The position numbers and the translations under genes were made by a program. The notes under the pieces were generated by a model. It was not told the origin of the DNA. It searched no databases and worked only from the letters and a program-made list of their open reading frames with translations. A DNA stretch of 64,000 nucleotides from Chryseolinea serpens (lineage in GTDB: Bacteria > Bacteroidota > Bacteroidia > Cytophagales > Cyclobacteriaceae): the NCBI RefSeq assembly GCF_900129725.1, contig NZ_FQWQ01000001.1:3286001-3350000 (forward strand), written 5' to 3'. Below, piece after piece: positions 53,562 to 62,390 of the stretch. Each line of letters opens with the position of its first letter. Positions within the stretch are counted from its first letter, which is position 1.

Positions 53562-54569
53562 ATGCATACCGGTAAATCCTATAAACTTTTTGAGTTCCTG
53601 TTCTGGACACGGAGAGACATCTATCGCCTGGTGGTGATTGGCGTTGGAGCCGTTGTGCTTTACCAAGTGGTGGGATGGACATGGTTGGCTGTACCGTGGA
53701 CAGTGGTGGCGCTTTTGGGTACGGCTACCGCGTTTATTGTGGGATTTAAAAATACACAGACCTACAACCGGACCTGGGAGGCGCGGCAGATCTGGGGAGA
53801 GATCGTGAACAACAGCAGATCGTGGGGAATCATCGCCCGCGATTTTCTGAGCCATCCAGAGAAATCAAAGCTGCTTATCTACCGGCACCTGGCTTGGCTC
53901 ACTGTGATGCGTTTTCACATGCGTGAAAAAAGGGCGTGGGAAAATGTTCGCAAGCGATATAATGTAGAGTATCAAAAATATTATCGCATTCCCGAAAACG
54001 AGACTTCATTGGAAGCCGAACTTTCCAAATATCTTTCTCCGGAAGAGTTGACGTATATCTTATCCACAAAAAGCAAAGCAACACAGATCATGGCGCTGCA
54101 AAGCAAAACCTTAAAAGAACTGTATGCCAACCAGGAGATCGTCGTGCTTCAACTGGTAGAGATGCAACGGACGCTCAAAGAATTTTATACGCAACAAGGC
54201 AGAAGCGAACGGATAAAGAACTTTCCTTATCCCCGGCAATTCGCCACCATCAATTCCATGTTTATCAAACTGTTCACCTTTCTTCTTCCCTTCGGCATGC
54301 TGCGCGAGTTCGAGAAGCTCAACGAAAGCGTCGAGGGGCTTATGAAGGGGAACATGATCTGGTTGGTCATTCCTTTTAGTGTGCTGATCTCGTGGGTGTA
54401 TACTTCCCTGGAGCAGGTTGGCGAGAGCACGGAAAATCCCTTTGAAGGAAACGCCAATGATGTTCCCATTTCGCAGTTGTGCAGAATGATTGAGATCGAT
54501 CTCCTGGAAATGCTGGGAGAAACCGTTTTGCCTCCTCCCCTGGAGCCAAAAAATAATGTTATTCTTTAG
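53562..54569 (+). CDS. Bestrophin/UPF0187 family chloride channel-like protein (335 aa)
   Basis: ATG 53562 (MHTGKSYKLFEFLFWTRRDIY). The family marks are TRRDIYRLVVIGVGAVVLYQ (TM1), ALLGTATAFIVGFKNTQTYNRTWEARQIWGEIVNNSRSW-type sequence with F-K-N-x-x-x-Y-x-R-W/T-E-A-R, and at the C-terminus FLLPFGMLREF and PISQLCRMIEIDLLEMLG. Bacterial bestrophins form pentameric anion or cation channels in the inner membrane. A single gene with its own promoter and a terminator-like hairpin after it. Confidence 0.92.
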   Translation: MHTGKSYKLFEFLFWTRRDIYRLVVIGVGAVVLYQVVGWTWLAVPWTVVALLGTATAFIVGFKNTQTYNRTWEARQIWGEIVNNSRSWGIIARDFLSHPEKSKLLIYRHLAWLTVMRFHMREKRAWENVRKRYNVEYQKYYRIPENETSLEAELSKYLSPEELTYILSTKSKATQIMALQSKTLKELYANQEIVVLQLVEMQRTLKEFYTQQGRSERIKNFPYPRQFATINSMFIKLFTFLLPFGMLREFEKLNESVEGLMKGNMIWLVIPFSVLISWVYTSLEQVGESTENPFEGNANDVPISQLCRMIEIDLLEMLGETVLPPPLEPKNNVIL

Positions 54570-54574
54570 TTCGG

Positions 54575-54607
54575 AAGGCCGTTACTTTTAAAAAAAGGCG
54601 GTCTTTT
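54575..54607 (+). terminator. Terminator-like hairpin after the bestrophin gene
   Basis: AAGGCCG at 54575-54581 pairs (one G-T) with CGGTCTT at 54599-54605 over an A-rich loop and is followed by Ts. It lies six bases after the stop codon. The stem is short and the loop long. Confidence 0.5.
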
Positions 54608-54841
54608 TACTGTGGGCCCCAAAAAGCTTTTCCGGATTTGTTCATTCCCGACATTGAATGTCTTCAGACATAGTCGTCATCAAAAAGTTTGGAAATTATA
54701 AAAATTTGTCTACAGACTTTTTCAAATGACCACTATCGCACCCGTTATCTTTAATTGACTAGCGTGATGTAAGAAATGCATCAAAAACGCAAAATAAACA
54801 ATTAAGCCGTGGTTAGCTTTGCGCAAATTTTAAAACTCTAT

Positions 54842-55672
54842 ATGAAAATTGTGCAAAAATTATTCTGTGCCTTCGCTATCATCGTAGCCCTGGCAAGTTG
54901 TTCAGACAGTGCCCCCGACGTTGTATTACCCGTCATCAGCATTGACGATGTCACGGCCTCCGAAGGGAGCCAGTTGCTTTTTACTGTGTCGATCAACACC
55001 GTGAGTGAAGACACCGTAACGTTCAGTTACAAAACGGAAGACATCACCACCACTTCCGCCGATTTAAATGCCGTTATTGCGGCCACCGGAAAGATCATGC
55101 CCGGCCAGACATCCGTTAAAATACTGATCAGCGCTAAAACCGATGCGGCGACAGAAACGGATGAAAAGTTTAAAATCATTCTTTCCAATGCGAAGAATGC
55201 CCAGATCAGCGATAGTGAAGGTGTGGGTACGATAACGAATGTTGTCGGACAAACAGCCACATATTACATGAAAGTAAAGATCGGCGGAACACAATGGACC
55301 TCCATCATCGGCGGCTTCTTCGGTGCCGAAATGATCGGGAATACTTTTGCAGGTTACGGCACGGAAGGCAATTCACAGCTCTCTTTTATCTTTAGGGACA
55401 CGCCTTCAGGGCCTAAAACTTATGCGATCATCCCGGGTGGCGCTACAAGCGGCGATAACGTAAGTGTTTATTATTCTCCCACCTTCTTTAGCTCAGGTGG
55501 CATGGGACAGTCCTGGCTTGGTCAAGCCGCGGAAGGCGAATTTAAAATTACCAGCTACAACGCAACGACTAAGGTTGCTGAAGGGACGTTTAAATTTAGC
55601 GCGAAAGGAGAAACTGATGGAACGGTTCTTCAATTTACGGAGGGTATTTTTAAAGTGCCTGTCACCAACTAA
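54842..55672 (+). CDS. Calx-beta domain lipoprotein (276 aa)
   Basis: ATG 54842 (MKIVQKLFCAFAIIVALASC) starts a lipoprotein signal (lipobox LASC, Cys near residue 20). Residues 35-135 are a Calx-beta-like domain: VTASEGSQLLFTVSI, DTVTFSYKTED, and TETDEKFKIILSNAKNAQI with SEGVGTI at the end, which binds calcium in related proteins. The C-terminal 130 residues are a separate beta-rich domain ending in ATTKVAEGTFKFSAKG, a repeat-like piece common in Bacteroidota surface lipoproteins. A TAGCTTTG at 54814-54821 matches the -7 promoter box. Confidence 0.8.
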   Translation: MKIVQKLFCAFAIIVALASCSDSAPDVVLPVISIDDVTASEGSQLLFTVSINTVSEDTVTFSYKTEDITTTSADLNAVIAATGKIMPGQTSVKILISAKTDAATETDEKFKIILSNAKNAQISDSEGVGTITNVVGQTATYYMKVKIGGTQWTSIIGGFFGAEMIGNTFAGYGTEGNSQLSFIFRDTPSGPKTYAIIPGGATSGDNVSVYYSPTFFSSGGMGQSWLGQAAEGEFKITSYNATTKVAEGTFKFSAKGETDGTVLQFTEGIFKVPVTN

Positions 55673-55690
55673 GTTGCCTCTAACGTTTTC

Positions 55691-55726
55691 AAAAAAGAGG
55701 GTGTCTGTAAAGGCATCCTCTTTTTT
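55691..55726 (+). terminator. Rho-independent terminator
   Basis: AAAAAAGAGG at 55691-55700 and CCTCTTTTTT at 55717-55726 form a perfect 10-bp stem ending in a T run, 18 bases after the lipoprotein stop. Confidence 0.8.
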
Positions 55727-55764
55727 ATTATGGGTTCACTAACGTAGCTATAGGTTCCCATCTA

Positions 55765-55965
55765 CATCGCACTGGTGAGATAGCTTCTCTCTACGTTCAT
55801 TTTTCTTGTGCATTTCATAGCCCCGCTCCTGGGCCGCGGGGGCCCCGCATGTTCCCATCAGGGCTTAACCCTATCCGCGCATGCCATTGCCAGGCCAAAG
55901 ATAGGCTTAGGCCCTGATGGGAACATGCTGGAATTGGTGTGGGTGTGTAGGGTGTGGGTTGGTTA
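55765..55965 (+). repeat. Palindromic repeat, copy 3 (core 55847-55928)
   Basis: Core of 82 bases identical in layout to copies 1 and 2 (GCATGTTCCCATCAGGGCTT at the start). The part upstream of the core is more diverged (cttgtgcatttcatagcccc). The GT-rich tail is short. The rest of 55727-56358, about 390 bases downstream of the repeat, shows no gene. Confidence 0.9.
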
Positions 55966-56358
55966 TGCGAATTGAGGCAATGTTTGCTTGAAAGGATGGA
56001 GCCTTCTTGGTATAAATCCGAACAGGAAGATCCGAAGATTGAAATTAAAGTATGTGTGCCTTCAAATTTTATTGTCCCGGTGGTTTCAATGTGATTTTAT
56101 CCGGCCAAAATAATGACGCACAAGTTTTATCCAATCAAGAGGTCTTGATAGCAATTGTAAAATCCTTCGCCCGATTCACATTTCTTCATTCCACAGCTCA
56201 ATTTTTTTCATACGGATCCTGCAATTTGCGCAAGCGTGATTTAAGCGTTACATTCATTTGCCCCTCATCACCGTCTATCAACTGGCAAGATGATCGCCAT
56301 CGAAAAGACGAAACACTTCAACGTGAGATTTTAGTACCGACCAAAAACAACCATCCGC

Positions 56359-56745
56359 ATGAAAGAATTTATGTTCTACATCCGCAACGAAAAGGACGCA
56401 AAGAAATCCCTGACCGGCGACAAACAGCTCGCATTCATCAAAGCCTGCGAAACCTATATCGGCGTACTGAAAAGCAAAAACACCCTGATCGCAGCACAAC
56501 CCCTGGTGAGAGAAGGAATCGTACTATCAAAAACAGGCACGTCCTGGAAAGAACGCAGCATTGCCACCGACAAAGAAGTGCAAGTGGGATACTATCATAT
56601 CCTGGCAAAGGACATACAAGAGGCCGTCACCATCGCCAAAGACAACCCAGAATTCGCCTACGTCCCCTTCGCCACCATCGAAATCCGCCCCATCAAAACC
56701 AAAGAAGAAGAAACAGCTTTTGTATACCCCACCCAGCAAGGATAA
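56359..56745 (+). CDS. YCII-like (DGPF) family protein (128 aa)
   Basis: The product starts MKEFMFYIRNEKDAKKSL, as in the YCII-related group often labelled DGPF or PhnB-like small proteins. The middle has GTSWKERSIATDKEVQVGYYHILA and DIQEAVTIAKDNPEFAYVP, then ATIEIRPI, matching the alpha-beta plait of the family (helix for segment position, then a strand). The fold is ferredoxin-like; the biochemical role is usually unknown. Flanked by copy 3 (direct) and copy 4 (inverted) of the palindromic repeat. Confidence 0.85.
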   Translation: MKEFMFYIRNEKDAKKSLTGDKQLAFIKACETYIGVLKSKNTLIAAQPLVREGIVLSKTGTSWKERSIATDKEVQVGYYHILAKDIQEAVTIAKDNPEFAYVPFATIEIRPIKTKEEETAFVYPTQQG

Positions 56746-56811
56746 ATTTCGCGCTACTCACTAAGTTCGTTCGTTTCACACTCCCCAGGACTAACTCACA
56801 CCACGCCCCAG

Positions 56812-57072
56812 CGCCCACACCCACACTCACACTCACACTCACACTCACACTCAAACCCACACTGCGCCAGCACACACCTCACACCCACCCCCGCACAATC
56901 TCCAGCATGTTCCCATCAGGGCCTAAGCCTATCTTCGGCCTGGCAGTGGCATGCGCGGATAGGGTTAAGCCCTGATGGGAACATGCTGGGCCCCCGCGGC
57001 CCTCGAGCGGAGCTATGAAATGCGCGAAAGATTCCCGCACCAAACCAACCTATCGCACCGAACGTTCGACCC
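56812..57072 (-). repeat. Palindromic repeat, copy 4, inverted (core 56905-56986)
   Basis: Reverse orientation relative to the other three. Core of 82 bases, flanked on the right by gagcggagctatgaaatgcg (the reverse of the upstream arm of the other copies) and on the left by CACTCA repeats, the reverse complement of the GTGAGT tail of copy 2. The order core - GT tail is thus kept. Confidence 0.9.
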
Positions 57073-57352
57073 GAACGGCCAGGCACACCCAAACAAAAAA
57101 CAACACCCAAATCCTGGAAAATTCCCCAGTATTGCGGTGCCAACAACCACCCAAAATGTTCGCCATCATTCCATGGCGAATCCCAAGAAATAACTTTATT
57201 TTGCGAGAATCCGAAGCGATCAATTGTGTGCTATGACGTTGAATTGGCCCAATACTATTATAATCTCAACCAACACACAGGCAACATGCCAACACCACAC
57301 CCTTTGAAAATCAAAGCAGTCCCTTGATAAAAAAACATTAACAAAAATTACA

Positions 57353-58660
57353 ATGAGCGAAAAAACGATTGAGAGTTTAAGGGAAGCCTTAAAATACTCC
57401 CCCGACAATGTTGCGTTGCGGCTCCTCTTGGCACAAACCCTTTTGTCACTAAACAAACTCGAAGAAGCAGAACGCGAATACACCTTCATCCTCACCACAA
57501 ACAACGACCCCAAAGCCAAGTCGGGCCTGGCCCGCGTCTTCTATACCAAAGGAAGCTACTCCGCCTGCAACGTCATCCTCGAAGAATTGATCGAAGAAGG
57601 CAGCCAGGACACCGAAGTACTCACGCTCTACGCGAAAGGCTTGTTAAAAGAAAACTACGTCAGCAAAGCCATCGAAACCTACAAAAAGGTATTGGCCCTC
57701 GACCCCAAGGCGTACGATGAAGAACTCGACAGTCAGCTTCGTTTGAAGGGCACCCTGGAAGCCCCCGAATTGGATGAAGAAGTTGACAATCGCTTTTTAC
57801 AAAAACCAACCATTAATTTTGGTGATGTGGGAGGAATGGAGGCCGTAAAAAAAGAGATCGAGCTCAAGATCATCAAGCCGCTGATGCACCCGGAACTCTA
57901 CAAAGCCTACGGCAAAAAGATCGGCGGTGGCATTCTGTTGTATGGGCCCCCAGGCTGTGGCAAAACCTATCTCGCCAAAGCCACGGCCGGGCAAGTGAAC
58001 GCCCGGTTCATCAACGTGAGCCTGAACGACATCCTCGACATGTGGATCGGCAACAGCGAAAAGAACCTCCATGAAATTTTTGACCTGGCCCGCACCAACG
58101 CACCTTGCGTTCTGTTCATCGATGAGATCGATGCCTTGGGAGCGAGCCGCACCGACATGAAACAATCTGCCGGACGACACCTCATCAATCAATTTTTACA
58201 AGAACTCGATGGCATAAACAACAACAACGAAGGCGTGCTGATCCTTGGCGCCACGAACACTCCCTGGAACCTGGACCCCGCCTTCCGGCGCCCCGGAAGA
58301 TTTGACCGCATCATCTTTGTTCCACCTCCCGACGAAGTGACGCGGGAATCCATCTTGCGCCTCAAACTAAAAGACAAGCCCACCGAAACCATCGACTACA
58401 ACCAGATCACAAAAAAAACGGAGAACTACTCGGGGGCCGACATCGATGCCATCATCGACATTGCCATCGAACTGAAACTGGAAGCCTCCTTCACCGATGG
58501 CATCCCAAAACCCATCGACACCAAAGACATTCTCGCGGCCGTAAAAAAACATAAACCCAGCACACAGGAATGGTTTATGACCGCCAAGAATTTTGCCATG
58601 TTCGCCAACGACGCAGGGTTGTATGACGATATCCTCCATTATCTTAAAATAAAGAAATAA
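57353..58660 (+). CDS. TPR - AAA ATPase, CDC48/FtsH-like type (435 aa)
   Basis: Residues 1-125 carry three or four TPR-like helical pairs (LRLLLAQTLLSLNKLEEAER). The AAA domain starts at INFGDVGGMEAVKKEIE and has GPPGCGKT (Walker A, near 198), CVLFIDEIDALGASR (Walker B, near 252), GATNTPWNLDPAFRRPGRFDRIIF (sensor 1 and arginine fingers) and SGADIDAIID (sensor 2 region). The DVGG start and R-R-P-G-R-F-D are typical of classical AAA proteins such as CDC48, katanin and FtsH. There is no membrane segment or protease domain. The partner gene starts one base after its stop, so the two are coupled. Confidence 0.92.
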   Translation: MSEKTIESLREALKYSPDNVALRLLLAQTLLSLNKLEEAEREYTFILTTNNDPKAKSGLARVFYTKGSYSACNVILEELIEEGSQDTEVLTLYAKGLLKENYVSKAIETYKKVLALDPKAYDEELDSQLRLKGTLEAPELDEEVDNRFLQKPTINFGDVGGMEAVKKEIELKIIKPLMHPELYKAYGKKIGGGILLYGPPGCGKTYLAKATAGQVNARFINVSLNDILDMWIGNSEKNLHEIFDLARTNAPCVLFIDEIDALGASRTDMKQSAGRHLINQFLQELDGINNNNEGVLILGATNTPWNLDPAFRRPGRFDRIIFVPPPDEVTRESILRLKLKDKPTETIDYNQITKKTENYSGADIDAIIDIAIELKLEASFTDGIPKPIDTKDILAAVKKHKPSTQEWFMTAKNFAMFANDAGLYDDILHYLKIKK

Positions 58661-58661
58661 T

Positions 58662-59918
58662 ATGTTCGACGACGTCAGACTATCGAAGGTCAATATCCTC
58701 ATACAACAAAAGAAATTCGCCGAAGCCGAAAAAATCCTGAAAGATTCGCTCGCCCAGGATGCCAACAACATCCACCTGTTGTCGTTGCTCGCCGAATGTA
58801 ACCTCCAGCAGGACAACCTGGATGCCGCCACGACGATCATCAATCAAGCGATCGGACTGTCGCCGGACACGCCGCACTTGTTCTATATCAAATCGAGGAT
58901 CTCCATACAACAACAAAACTACCCCGCCGCCGAAGAGAACGGCAAACAAGCCGTCGCACTCGACCCTGGCGACGCCGACTATCACGCGCTGTTGGCCAAC
59001 ATCAAGCTGGCACGAAAACGCTATCAAGAAGCGCTGGAGCTGGCCAACAAGGCCCTCGAGCTGGATGCGGAAAATTTGCTGGCGCTCAACACCCGGAGTA
59101 CAGCCCTGCTGAAATTGAACAAGCCCGATGAGGCCTTTGCCACCATCGAAGGCGCGCTGCGCGAACAACCCAACAATCCGTATACACACGCCAACTACGG
59201 CTGGAGTCTGTTGGAGAAGGGCAATCACAAAAAGGCACTGGAACATTTCGCAGAAGCCCTGAAACACGACCCCACGTTTGGCTACGCCCGGGCCGGCATG
59301 GCGGAAGCCTTGAAGGCAAGCAATCCCGTCTACAAATTATTTTTGAAATACGCCTTCTTCATGGGCAACCTCACCTCCAAATATCAATGGGGTGTTCTCA
59401 TTGGCTTTTCCATCGGGGTACGGGCGCTTAGAAACATCGCGCGATCAAACGAAGGCTTGCAACCTTACCTGGTGCCGATCATCATCGTGCTCTCGCTGAT
59501 GGCCTTCTCCACCTGGGTCATCACCCCGATCAGCAACTTGTTTCTCCGCTTCAATCGCTACGGACAACTCTTGCTCGAAGACAACGAAAAAACCAGCGCC
59601 AACTTTGTAGCCACCAGCCTTGCCCTTTGCATCGCCGGCCTCCTGCTCTACGGGGTGCTGTCCGACGAAAAGTTCCTGGCCATCGCCGCCTTTGGTCTCG
59701 CCATGATGGTTCCCCTGAGCGTGATGTTCTCGCCGTCGAAACATAAATACGCTTTGTTGATTGGCACGCTGCTCCTGACAGGCCTCGGCCTCTCCGCCAT
59801 CGGCCTAACATTTTCGACCGGTCAACTCTTCAACATCATGACCCCGATATTCCTTTTCGGGTTTGTCGCGTTTCAATGGGTGACCAACTACTTCCTGATA
59901 AAGGAAGATAATCGGTGA
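58662..59918 (+). CDS. TPR membrane protein, partner of the AAA ATPase (418 aa)
   Basis: Residues 1-210 contain about six TPR units (KVNILIQQKKFAEAEKIL, ALLANIKLARKRYQEALEL, HANYGWSLLEKGNHKKALE). The C-terminal part has five TM segments (IGFSIGVRALRNIA at about 245 to the end, ILLLGFVAFQW-like FLFGFVAFQWVTNYFL last). Its TPR domain resembles that of the AAA protein. It probably anchors the ATPase to the membrane or recruits substrates. Confidence 0.85.
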   Translation: MFDDVRLSKVNILIQQKKFAEAEKILKDSLAQDANNIHLLSLLAECNLQQDNLDAATTIINQAIGLSPDTPHLFYIKSRISIQQQNYPAAEENGKQAVALDPGDADYHALLANIKLARKRYQEALELANKALELDAENLLALNTRSTALLKLNKPDEAFATIEGALREQPNNPYTHANYGWSLLEKGNHKKALEHFAEALKHDPTFGYARAGMAEALKASNPVYKLFLKYAFFMGNLTSKYQWGVLIGFSIGVRALRNIARSNEGLQPYLVPIIIVLSLMAFSTWVITPISNLFLRFNRYGQLLLEDNEKTSANFVATSLALCIAGLLLYGVLSDEKFLAIAAFGLAMMVPLSVMFSPSKHKYALLIGTLLLTGLGLSAIGLTFSTGQLFNIMTPIFLFGFVAFQWVTNYFLIKEDNR

Positions 59919-59994
59919 TGTTCACGGTTGCTGATGATGGCGGCGTTTGCATGAGTGTTGCTTTCGTCATCGGCCGACCCGCTCAGAAGTTTCC

Positions 59995-60033
59995 AATGAC
60001 TAAATAGAAAGTAAATTTTTCTATTTAGTCATT
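59995..60033. terminator. Perfect 16-bp inverted repeat, possible terminator
   Basis: AATGACTAAATAGAAA at 59995-60010 and its exact complement at 60018-60033 with loop GTAAATT, between the TPR gene and the RDD gene. The stem is AT-rich, so it may be a terminator or a binding site. Confidence 0.5.
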
Positions 60034-60083
60034 TCATTTAAACCTGTTTTTCTGCCAACCCGAAAATAAAGTTGCCATTCACT

Positions 60084-60875
60084 ATGCGAACCACCACCAC
60101 AAAACCTAACACCTTTTACCTTGTCTTGTCTCTTCTCCTCCTTGCCGAGATGTTCTTCTTTTTCAAAGTGATGCAAGTGGGCAATGGCGATGTATCCGGC
60201 GTCATATTCAAAAGTGTCCTGATCGTGGCGCTGTTCTTTTTTGCCTACCGCGGCATGAACTGGATTCGGTGGATCGTGATCGTTCTTCTCAGCCTCCTTG
60301 CACTGGCATGCCTGCTCGCAGGCTATGCGAATAGCGATTGGAGCTTCGTGATCATCACCATTTGCTACGGCATATGTGCGGCCCAGGCCTATCGCATGAA
60401 ACCAGCCGTCACGTCGCTCACATCGGAAGAAGCTGTCGCCGCAGAAAAGAATGAGCCCTTGCCACCCGGCACTTTCATTGCACAAGGAATCGAATACACC
60501 TATCCCACGCTCCTCCGCCGGTTCGCTGCCGTCGCATTGGATGCCTGGCTGGGATGGTTCTTAATGATCATCACCATGGTGATCCTCGATGACCACGAAA
60601 GCCGCTCCACCATTATGATCACCTTGGCCGCCACGTTGCTCTTGGGCTACGATCCCCTGCTCACAACCTATTCTGCTACCCTCGGCCAGCGCCTCATGAA
60701 GATCCGCGTGCGCGCCTATCACGACCCATCACAGCGCATCCCCCTCTGGAGGGCCTATGCCCGGATTGTGGTGAAATTCTTTCTCGGAACCATCTCGTTC
60801 TTCACCATTCATTCAAATGTCGAGCACAGAGCCATACATGATTTCGCTGGTGAAAGTGTGGTGATCAATGTTTGA
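60084..60875 (+). CDS. RDD family membrane protein (263 aa)
   Basis: ATG 60084 (MRTTTTKPNTFYLVLSLLL). Residues 1-110 hold four TM segments. The RDD domain starts at YPTLLRRFAAVALDAWLGWFL (the R-F-x-A-x-x-x-D-A start) and includes SATLGQRLMKIRVR and LWRAYARIVVKFF, then HDFAGESVVINV. RDD proteins are poorly understood membrane transport proteins. Single gene. Confidence 0.88.
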   Translation: MRTTTTKPNTFYLVLSLLLLAEMFFFFKVMQVGNGDVSGVIFKSVLIVALFFFAYRGMNWIRWIVIVLLSLLALACLLAGYANSDWSFVIITICYGICAAQAYRMKPAVTSLTSEEAVAAEKNEPLPPGTFIAQGIEYTYPTLLRRFAAVALDAWLGWFLMIITMVILDDHESRSTIMITLAATLLLGYDPLLTTYSATLGQRLMKIRVRAYHDPSQRIPLWRAYARIVVKFFLGTISFFTIHSNVEHRAIHDFAGESVVINV

Positions 60876-60941
60876 ATCGGGAAATGCCGCGCCTCATCTA
60901 TCGTCAATAATGATATAAAATAAGTTCGAAAGAGCATTGCA

Positions 60942-61289
60942 TTAAAGCACGCCAGACGACTTCAAGAATTTTATATAGTTATCCAGCAGCGAAGCGATGT
61001 TCACCTTAGCCACCGGGTTTGAAGAATGGACGTTGAATTTTAGTTGGGAGAGATCAAGGCCACTTTCATAGACCAACCATTTTGCCGCATCATATCCTTC
61101 GAGCAAGGGAACTTCATTCTCATCACAGCCCAGGTCGTTGTCGAAGCTTATGAATTCGGGTAGGCCGTTTTGTTGAATGGTCTTGATGAAATCGGCACAG
61201 GAGCGGACGATGACGAAGTCGGATTCGGCGGCGTGGGGGTAGATGGTCTGGACGTGGCGGAGGTCGTCGAGGAAGAGTTTGTAGTTCAT
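60942..61289 (-). CDS. cREC-like (cyclic-phosphate processing receiver) protein (115 aa)
   Basis: ATG 61289 (MNYKLFLDDLRHVQ) is chosen over TTG 61310 as it begins directly at the conserved start and has an AAAGAA just before. The blocks YKLFLDDLR, ISFDNDLGCDENEVP, LEGYDAAKWLVYESGL and FNVHSSNPVAKVNI follow the cREC family (receiver-like domain, with acidic residues where phosphate and metal are bound). The family was proposed from genome-context work to handle cyclic phosphates in RNA or conflict systems. The function is not proven. Confidence 0.7.
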   Translation of the reverse strand: MNYKLFLDDLRHVQTIYPHAAESDFVIVRSCADFIKTIQQNGLPEFISFDNDLGCDENEVPLLEGYDAAKWLVYESGLDLSQLKFNVHSSNPVAKVNIASLLDNYIKFLKSSGVL

Positions 61290-61369
61290 TTCTTTGGCCG
61301 TGACTTTCAAAGGTAAGTTATAGCGTTCGCATACATAACAGATGATTTATGGTGTTTATTTATGTTGCC

Positions 61370-62359
61370 TCACTCAGGCCATTCCAGAATTTCGATTGTG
61401 GTGCTCGTTCCAACTGCAATTTTTCGCTCAGAAAGGGCTAGGGCCACAGGCGGCATTAACTCGGGATGATGCACGATGGCCGTGCGCTGTTTACCGGATT
61501 CGATATCGGGAAAGGTTTCTAAAACGCTACCCGTATTTATGTCAATAACCTTGGGATGTTCATACAGATCCAAAACATAATCCACAGTCATCGGTATTAA
61601 AACCCCAAATTCTCTATCAACAGAACACGTCTTTATGAATCGATTTTTGGCTATGGAGAACAATCCGATTTGATTGGCTCCCAAACCAGGCTCCTCCGGT
61701 TCATTAGGGTCCATGAACCCTTCGCCGGTTGTTCCCACAACAAAAAGATCGTCATCCAGAAACGCCGCCGAACCTACTTCGTCATGAATCGGAAGGCTAA
61801 ACGACGAGTTGTCGAATTCGTTGTTGTCTTCAATTGCTTTACGCACATCATGTAGCTCCAGAAATCCATAGGGATGCCACACCCAGCCTGCATTTAGCAG
61901 ATGTGTGTTTGACGGGTTGGTCTGGAACCTGGCATGAAAACAATCACCGGGATGCCGGCCTTCCATTTTAGTTATTCTCCTCCCGGACTCGATAAGTTCA
62001 ATTTCAATCTGGTTGTATTTGTCCGGACAGTGAATCAAGGCGTAGCCCTCGGGCAGCTTTATTATTTCGACTGGATACTCATAGGCTTCGGCACAGTAAT
62101 ACGAACGACTAATTTCTCTTAGAATTTCTCCTTGTTTTAATATTACAGCCTTCGTTCCGAGCCTTTCGTAAATAACGGCATAAACGCCATCAGGGGAATA
62201 CCTGACTGCATCAAAGCGGTAGCCCATTTTATACCCGATGCGTTGCTTCTCACCATCCAATTTATGCAGAATACCAGACACCCAATCCATCAGCGCACCA
62301 TTATACCAATGGAGCGAGCGTGGGGCGTAATCCACTTTAATACTACTTCGTTTTAACAT
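61370..62359 (-). CDS. Predicted beta-propeller-like hypothetical protein (329 aa)
   Basis: No export signal. Repeated blade-like pieces are visible: RFDAVRYSPDGVYAVIYERLG, HARFQTNPSNTHLLNAGW, EVGSAAFLDDDLFVVGTTGEG and IAVGTSTTIEILEW at the end, with about 45 residues spacing. I do not recognise a specific family. It lies 31 bases downstream of the protease fusion and is probably co-transcribed with it. Confidence 0.55.
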   Translation of the reverse strand: MLKRSSIKVDYAPRSLHWYNGALMDWVSGILHKLDGEKQRIGYKMGYRFDAVRYSPDGVYAVIYERLGTKAVILKQGEILREISRSYYCAEAYEYPVEIIKLPEGYALIHCPDKYNQIEIELIESGRRITKMEGRHPGDCFHARFQTNPSNTHLLNAGWVWHPYGFLELHDVRKAIEDNNEFDNSSFSLPIHDEVGSAAFLDDDLFVVGTTGEGFMDPNEPEEPGLGANQIGLFSIAKNRFIKTCSVDREFGVLIPMTVDYVLDLYEHPKVIDINTGSVLETFPDIESGKQRTAIVHHPELMPPVALALSERKIAVGTSTTIEILEWPE

Positions 62360-62390
62360 TTTTCATTTTTATTTATTGTTATTAATTCTT

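Noticed and set aside
56052-56975. 307-codon plus-strand frame
   Set aside because: It overlaps the YCII-like gene in another frame and runs through the CACTCA repeat and palindromic repeat copy 4; composition is not protein-like.
43431-56986. Palindromic repeats considered as tRNA-like or rho-independent terminators
   Set aside because: No T run follows the stems, the arms are too long for a tRNA, and the copies share long flanking sequence, so a dispersed element explains them better.
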